Source: Verticillium longisporum
Lineage: Eukaryota > Ascomycota > Sordariomycetes > Glomerellales > Plectosphaerellaceae
Direction of reading: 5' to 3'
DNA length: 64,000 bases
Assembly (NCBI GenBank): GCA_019188255.1
Contig: JAETXT010000007.1
Coordinates: forward strand, 4,960,001-5,024,000
Within the stretch, counting starts at the first letter, position 1; each line of letters begins with the position of its first letter. The notes under the pieces are model-generated. The model saw nothing but the letters and a program-made list of their open reading frames with translations. It was not told the origin of the DNA and did not search any database. The position numbers were made by a program, and so were the translations under genes. Of the stretch, positions 59,401 to 64,000 are shown piece after piece.

Positions 59401-59827
59401 GAAGCACTTCTCTGAGAGGCCATCGCACCTTCTTGGCATCCCCCTCGTCACTTCCCAACTTCGTCACCACACGCTTCTTTCTCCAGGTACAGACGACACC
59501 ACGAGCTGGACAGAGACAACCTCGCACGCGCCGTGGCCCCGTCCCGCATTCCACCCAGACGAAACGCAGCGTACCGTAGGGTACATACCACCCCCCAACG
59601 AGTCCAACAGGTAGCCAGTTACCCCAGGCGGTGGAAGGAAACAGAGGTCTCCAGCAAAAGCGAATGGCCTGCGCCTGTTCTACTCGACTCTTCAAGGCAA
59701 ACTTCTAGAAAGAAGAAAAAGTTGCCGAGGGTCTTCTTATAGGCTTCTTCCAGCCCGCTCTCGATTAGGTGGTGAGGAGCTCCTGGCTATCATCACCTTT
59801 GTGCAGCCTTTCCTCTTGCACTGTGTC
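56493..59827. other. 3.3-kb intergenic region with a long pyrimidine-rich leader
   Basis: No gene recognised. A minus-strand frame of 301 codons (56852-57757) has no recognisable domain and unconvincing composition. From about 58860 the plus strand is increasingly C/T-rich (strongest 59085-59223), ending in an acceptor-like TTCTCTTCACAG at 59211-59222. This may be a long, possibly spliced, 5' leader of the small membrane protein that starts at 59828. Confidence 0.5.
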
Positions 59828-60055
59828 ATGTACGCCTCATCGACATCCGAGGAACCCGCGCCCACGGCAGAAAAGAAAAAGATGCCCTACGACTCAGCGA
59901 CGAGGCTAGAGAGCGCCGACGGCTCGATCTGCGGCATCAGGCGGAAGCTCTTCTGGGCATGGATTGCTGGAGGGATATTGATTATCCTGCTGGCCGTGGG
60001 TGTTGGCGTGGGTGCTGGCTTCGCACTGAACCGGCCCCATCACGACAACCCATGA
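59828..60055 (+). CDS. Small single-pass membrane protein (75 residues), possible truncated anchor
   Basis: Frame of 75 residues starting MYASSTSEEPAPTAEKKK. About 1-40 are hydrophilic and charged. ICGIRRKLFWAWIAGG leads into one strong hydrophobic segment (about 44-64, IAGGILIILLAVGVGVGAGFAL), and the protein stops soon after at RPHHDNP. The motif CGxRRKxFW followed by a Gly/Val-rich helix is familiar as the N-terminal anchor of larger type II membrane proteins of filamentous fungi, which carry an extracellular domain after it. Here nothing recognisable follows before the stop. It may be a true small protein, a truncated gene, or a first exon whose downstream exons I could not join. Long pyrimidine-rich DNA upstream suits a transcribed leader. 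Confidence 0.45.
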   Translation: MYASSTSEEPAPTAEKKKMPYDSATRLESADGSICGIRRKLFWAWIAGGILIILLAVGVGVGAGFALNRPHHDNP

Positions 60056-61605
60056 TGGCTCGCTAGTCTTTCTCGGAAACATTGATCACCTCGGCACAGG
60101 CTAGGGGAAGAGGTTCTCGTCATCTGCCTCGCTCTCCGGCATCCTGGCCATTTAGTCTGTTCAGCAGAGCAGAACCAAAGACGAGATTCCTTCTGGTCTT
60201 GACATGGTCCATCTACGTATTCGACAGCACCGCCACACTACCGAGACTTCATCGATATCGACGACATTGTGTATTTCCCATGACAGCGCAAACAACCCAT
60301 TTTCTTACCGATGGATGGGCCGATACACGAGAGCCCCCACACACTGGACGGATACCATGCCGAAACAGCTCCCGCGGGAACTTTCAAACGGCACCATCAA
60401 CAACTCAGCACCAAGGACACGGCGCAAAGGCGTACTTTACTCAAGCGAGGGCATATCCGGCGTTTGGACTTTTCAGGCCCCCCCAAAGGGATGGACCCCC
60501 TTACGGGACATTTGCTCATCATTCTGAACGAGGGAGCTTCGTCTTCCGTAACTGGAAAACAGGCAGGCGGGCGGGAAAGGAAGCATGGACATCTTGGCAC
60601 CTTACGGGCGATGGGGCTACGGCTTCTCACTCTGGCCAACACCATGGAGCGCGCGCACGGGAGACTGGATTCATCATTACAGGCAAAGGGGGGACAAGAT
60701 TTCTCCTCCCGTGTAACGTTAGAATGGACCTTGAGGCTGCGGATCAGCCCTGGAGGAGCAGAGTATCTTCACGAGGAACTCCGCAGGACAACGACGACGA
60801 CTTGAATGAAATTGAAATCAAACCTTCCCCCCCTTTCCCCCCACTATCCATTCTGTTTCGCGATGCTGAAGTGAGTGAGCGCCAGGCGGAGTGCCTGAAT
60901 TGGAAGTCTCCGACCGTCACACGACTTTCCAGATGAAGTCATCTTGACTTTTGCTGACAATAAGAGCTGACGGGCGACGGCGACTGTCCAATCTTTTGAT
61001 AGCCCGAGCTCGCGTCGGAGGGTTCCAAACGGGCCCCCAACTGCCGACGACTCTCGCACCATTTGTCAAAGCTGCATGGCTGGGCGATCCGTGACAACCC
61101 CGTCGTCGCCTCGGAGGCTTCCCGAGGCTACAGGCGACATGAGATGTGACGACGCGCGAGCGGAAAAGCCTCCATGGCCATGGCGTCCCTCTCGCCTTGC
61201 AGCAAAGCCAAATGAGGTAGCTCCGCCCAGGCTCCGAAGCTTCGACTTGACCTCGTGCCTCGAATTCCATCCCATCGGTCATCGTGACGACCCTTTTTTG
61301 GCTTCGGACCTTTCTGCTTTGCTTGGGATGGATGGCCCAGGGACGTGGACGGTGCGCCACGCCACAACCGCCCGCGCAGCTTCGCTTCCGCATCAGGCAA
61401 AGTCCAACCCAGCCCGCATGTCGGTCCGACAAGGGGGGCCATCGATAGAAACGGGCGAACGATACTGTGAACCAAAAGGTCGGACCGTTTCGTGTTCAAT
61501 CCACGGCAAGGTAAGTAGTGTACTTTTGATGAAAGCATTATCATTAGGTATCATATTTGTTACTTATTTTCACTTCAGCCTCCCCTCTTTTTCTCTCCCA
61601 ACTCG
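60056..61605. other. 1.5-kb region with overlapping unassigned frames
   Basis: Downstream of the small membrane protein, several overlapping plus-strand frames remain open (longest 60280-60936 from ATG, 218 codons) but none resembles a known family, and two other frames are open over the same bases. This may be the 3' UTR or eroded continuation of the membrane-protein gene. The right part is the 3' flank of SMP3. No repeat seen. Confidence 0.4.
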
Positions 61606-63265
61606 CTACCTCTCGCCCGTGCCGCCACCGCCACAGCTTTTCGTGACGCGCCACGCGACGAGGCCTCTCCTGCCAATGACCCTCTTGAGTGTGTTCCAGA
61701 CACCATCCTCACCCCAGTCCAAATCGTCAAGATTCAGGTGCCTATCGTATCGCCACACCTCGCGGAACCGCAGGCCCTCGAGGCCCTTGTTCGGCAGATA
61801 TGGGTCGAGCCACGTCGCCGACGCAGGCGCGACGAGGTAGGTCCCTTCCTTCTCCTTGAGGTACTCCCGATTCCTGCGGTCCGCGGGCGTGTCGCACGTT
61901 GCCAGGTCCGCGAGCTGCTTGAGGAGGCTCTCGCCGTCAAGGCCCATAACGTCGTGCGTCGTGAGGACCTCGTTCTTGCCGTTCAGCAGCCATATCGGCG
62001 GGGAGTACGTCTTCCACCATATGGCGTTTGTGGCGTCGGGCTGCTTGCTCATGAAGACTTGGCCGGGAACGATACCGCCCTGGTGGTAGATGCCCATGAG
62101 GACACCGAAGAAGACGTTGAACACCACCCAGACGGCGGCCCACAGTTGGAGCGCGCGGCGGTTCCTGGGCAGCTGGACAGATGAGAGGATGAGGGGGACG
62201 GTCGGCAGGAGGAAGCGGGCCTCCTGATGCTGGAAGATGGAGAGAACAAAGATGCCAGAGATGGCCGAGTAAAGACGCAACGACAGGTGGGGTTGCGTGA
62301 AGAGCAGCACGGCGGCCGGGCCTAGCAGCTGCGGGATATTGGCGAGAAGATGTTGGTACCACGGATGGAGGCCATGCTGGGCGAGGTTCTCCGGTGCCAT
62401 GTTATAAAGGAGGTTGTTGATCGGCGTGATGACGGGTCGGGAGACCAGGTCCGTCCAGGTAATGGGGTCGGTGAGGTAAAAGGCCGTGTCTATGCCGATG
62501 GCCAGGCTCGCGGTGGCCAGGCCGGCGAAAGCCATGACGAGGAACGAGGAAGGCCGGTTGTAAAAATGGGGTACCAGACGGATGCCGGGTATCAGCAAGA
62601 AAGCAGGAAAGGTGATTCTGTTGAAGATACCAAACACAGCCATGACACCAAGGACCGTCGAGGCCAGCAGCGACGCCTGTTGGGGACTCTCGACGATGCG
62701 CTGGATCAGGACCATGCACCAAGCCACAACGAGCGTCTCGACGGCGTTGGAAAAGGTATGCGTCTGGAAGGTCCAGGTGACGTAGGACGAGGCGACAAGT
62801 AGGACGGCGACGCGACGATGGCGGGGCGACTGAATCAGCTCATGGATAGCCCAGTCCTCGAGCACGAAGCTCGTCAGGAACATGAGCACGCGCAAAGTCC
62901 AGAAGACTGCGATGGGTGGTATTTCTCCATCCTGGCCATTTCCTATCCACAGCCATCGCAAGAGGAGCATCGGTAGGCCATAGACGGGCCATAGAGGGGC
63001 GACACTTCGAATCGGGTTCTCGCTCGTAAACTCCCAGGTGTGTCGAACAGGGTAGCTAAAGATCTGGCCTGCAAAAGAGCGCGTCAGTACGGGAAAGATC
63101 ATCTCAGGTAGAAGGCGGCGGCGGGGAGGGGGGGATTCTCCAAGACGAGCGCATACCTGCAATGACCTCAGGGCCCTGGAAGTTCTCATCAGGATGGAGG
63201 TAGCTCGGCGACAAGGCGAACCAGAGGCGGATCAAGACCAGGAAGAGGTATGTTCGGCGCCACAT
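61606..63265 (-). CDS. SMP3: GPI mannosyltransferase 4 (SMP3/PIG-Z, GT22)
   Basis: ER membrane enzyme that uses dolichol-phosphate-mannose to add the fourth, side-branching mannose to the GPI-anchor precursor. Exons 63265..63157 and 63068..61606 give 523 residues; the 88-nt intron runs GTATGC to TTGCAG. The first exon ends in the GT22 signature [16 protein letters not shown] (about 21-36), whose Asp-Glu pair is the conserved acidic lumenal motif. After the intron come [22 protein letters not shown], typical of the Dol-P-Man GT-C family, and about eight to ten hydrophobic segments. HQEARFLLP is the later conserved family motif. The C-terminus [25 protein letters not shown] favours SMP3 over GPI10, ALG9 or ALG12. 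The first exon is short, so a start further upstream is not needed. Confidence 0.93.
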
Positions 63266-64000
63266 GGTGGCAAGAGGTTGGATGTGGGTTGCGCGCGCGC
63301 ACGTCGGGCGTTGCGGTGGATGTTGCGGCTCCGAGCCGATTAGTAGCGAGTATCCAAGATTTGCGACAGGCTTCGAGTCGTCTGGGTATCGCAGCGCTGC
63401 ATGGTCCAGCGGCAAGGGGTGCAGACGAGGGAAGACAGGGGACCGGACGGTGAGCCGGCTGGTCTCGAAGAATAGAGGGAGACTGCAAGGTGGATGGGTA
63501 GCGATGGCAGATGCAGGAACAACGTGGGCATCAGAAGGAGGCAGCAAGATGCGACAGCGCGTGGGATGGGTTGCTGTTGATTTTTCTGGGTTGGTAATCT
63601 CCAGCTCTGAGACCTGGCCCCAGGCACATGGGTCGAGTCTTGTGTCTCCTGGAGCTTATGTTGCGGATGCAGTCGTGGTGCTCGCTCGCCGGGATTGCTT
63701 GCCCCTGGTTCCGGGGTGGTAGCAAAATGCTTAGTGCTCTCTCTTTAGGCTTGGCCTTGGGGGGCCCAGCAGGGGTCTCAACGGGCGGGCCAGCGCGACC
63801 CGACGCGCCTGAGGGACCTAAGGTGACAGGACAGCCTGGCCAAGACTTCTGAACGCGGCCAGGGCAAGTGCCGTGCGAGTGATGCCACAGACCAGTACCT
63901 CACCTACCAGGTACCTTAGGTAGTACCAGTACCAGTACCGGTAGCGAGACCGAGCCTGGGTTGGGCGTCGATACTCTTGGCTGATGGTGTGAGCGACAGG
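63266..64000. promoter_or_regulatory. SMP3 upstream region
   Basis: Upstream of SMP3 to the window edge. Near the right end is a patch of short interleaved motifs (ACCTACCAGGTACC, TTAGGTAGTACC and three copies of AGTACC) between about 63900 and 63945, one of several CCTA/TAGG-rich patches in this window. No gene is seen before the edge. Confidence 0.45.

Noticed and set aside
60280..60936. 218-codon plus-strand frame after the small membrane protein
   Set aside because: Two other frames are open over the same bases and no family features are visible; kept only as part of the unassigned region.
1..64000. CRISPR arrays, bacterial operons, riboswitches
   Set aside because: The window is clearly fungal nuclear DNA; the tandem repeats seen are minisatellites without spacer structure.

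Overview
The window is genomic DNA of a filamentous ascomycete (Pezizomycotina, most likely a Sordariomycete of hypocrealean type; the species cannot be fixed from the sequence). The evidence is short introns (mostly 49-126 nt) with GT(A/G)NGT donors, CTNAC-like branch sites and YAG acceptors, and gene families typical of or restricted to filamentous fungi: a SIP3/LAM sterol-transfer protein, a DUF3074 protein, an R3H-associated protein, a LYC1-type acetyltransferase, an RGS-LOV protein and a secondary-metabolism-like P450. Genes are monocistronic and GC-rich in the third codon position, so long open frames also occur antisense to real genes.

Layout. 1-5 kb: 5' part of cytoplasmic prolyl-tRNA synthetase (-), divergent from the chaperonin subunit CCT1 (+), then a LYC1-like acetyltransferase (-). 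6-16 kb: a small membrane protein (-), a secreted M14 zinc carboxypeptidase (-), an R3H-associated protein (+) and a cytochrome P450 (-), separated by 0.6-2.1 kb non-coding stretches with minisatellites. 17.3-27.7 kb: one uninterrupted 10.4-kb reading frame (-) for a secreted, cysteine-rich, highly repetitive protein of 3471 residues. 27.7-34.5 kb: a gene desert with a probable solo LTR. 34.5-36.4 kb: an RGS-LOV protein (-) whose LOV domain lacks the photoreactive cysteine. 36.4-40.7 kb: non-coding. 40.7-49 kb: SIP3/LAM-type sterol transporter (+) and a DUF3074 coiled-coil protein (+). 50-56.5 kb: an intron-containing tRNA-Leu(UAA) (+), the nine-exon gene for the tRNA-methylation cofactor TRM732/THADA (-), and ribosomal protein RPL1/uL1 (+). 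56.5-64 kb: non-coding DNA, a small single-pass membrane protein (+) and the GPI mannosyltransferase SMP3 (-).

How the genes relate. Two divergent pairs (prolyl-tRNA synthetase/CCT1 and TRM732/RPL1) put housekeeping translation and folding genes on shared promoters. The tRNA-Leu(UAA) gene lies about 200 bp from the gene of the cofactor that directs methylation of that tRNA's anticodon loop in yeast. The standout is the giant secreted repeat protein: signal peptide, N-terminal cysteine clusters, a collagen-like Gly-X-Y stretch, 57 hand-counted four-cysteine units, a cysteine-free Gly/Ala/Asn tail encoded partly by a 30-bp minisatellite, and a terminal cysteine motif, flanked by the emptiest DNA in the window. 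I do not recognise it as a named family; it looks like a cell-wall or extracellular structural protein or adhesin.
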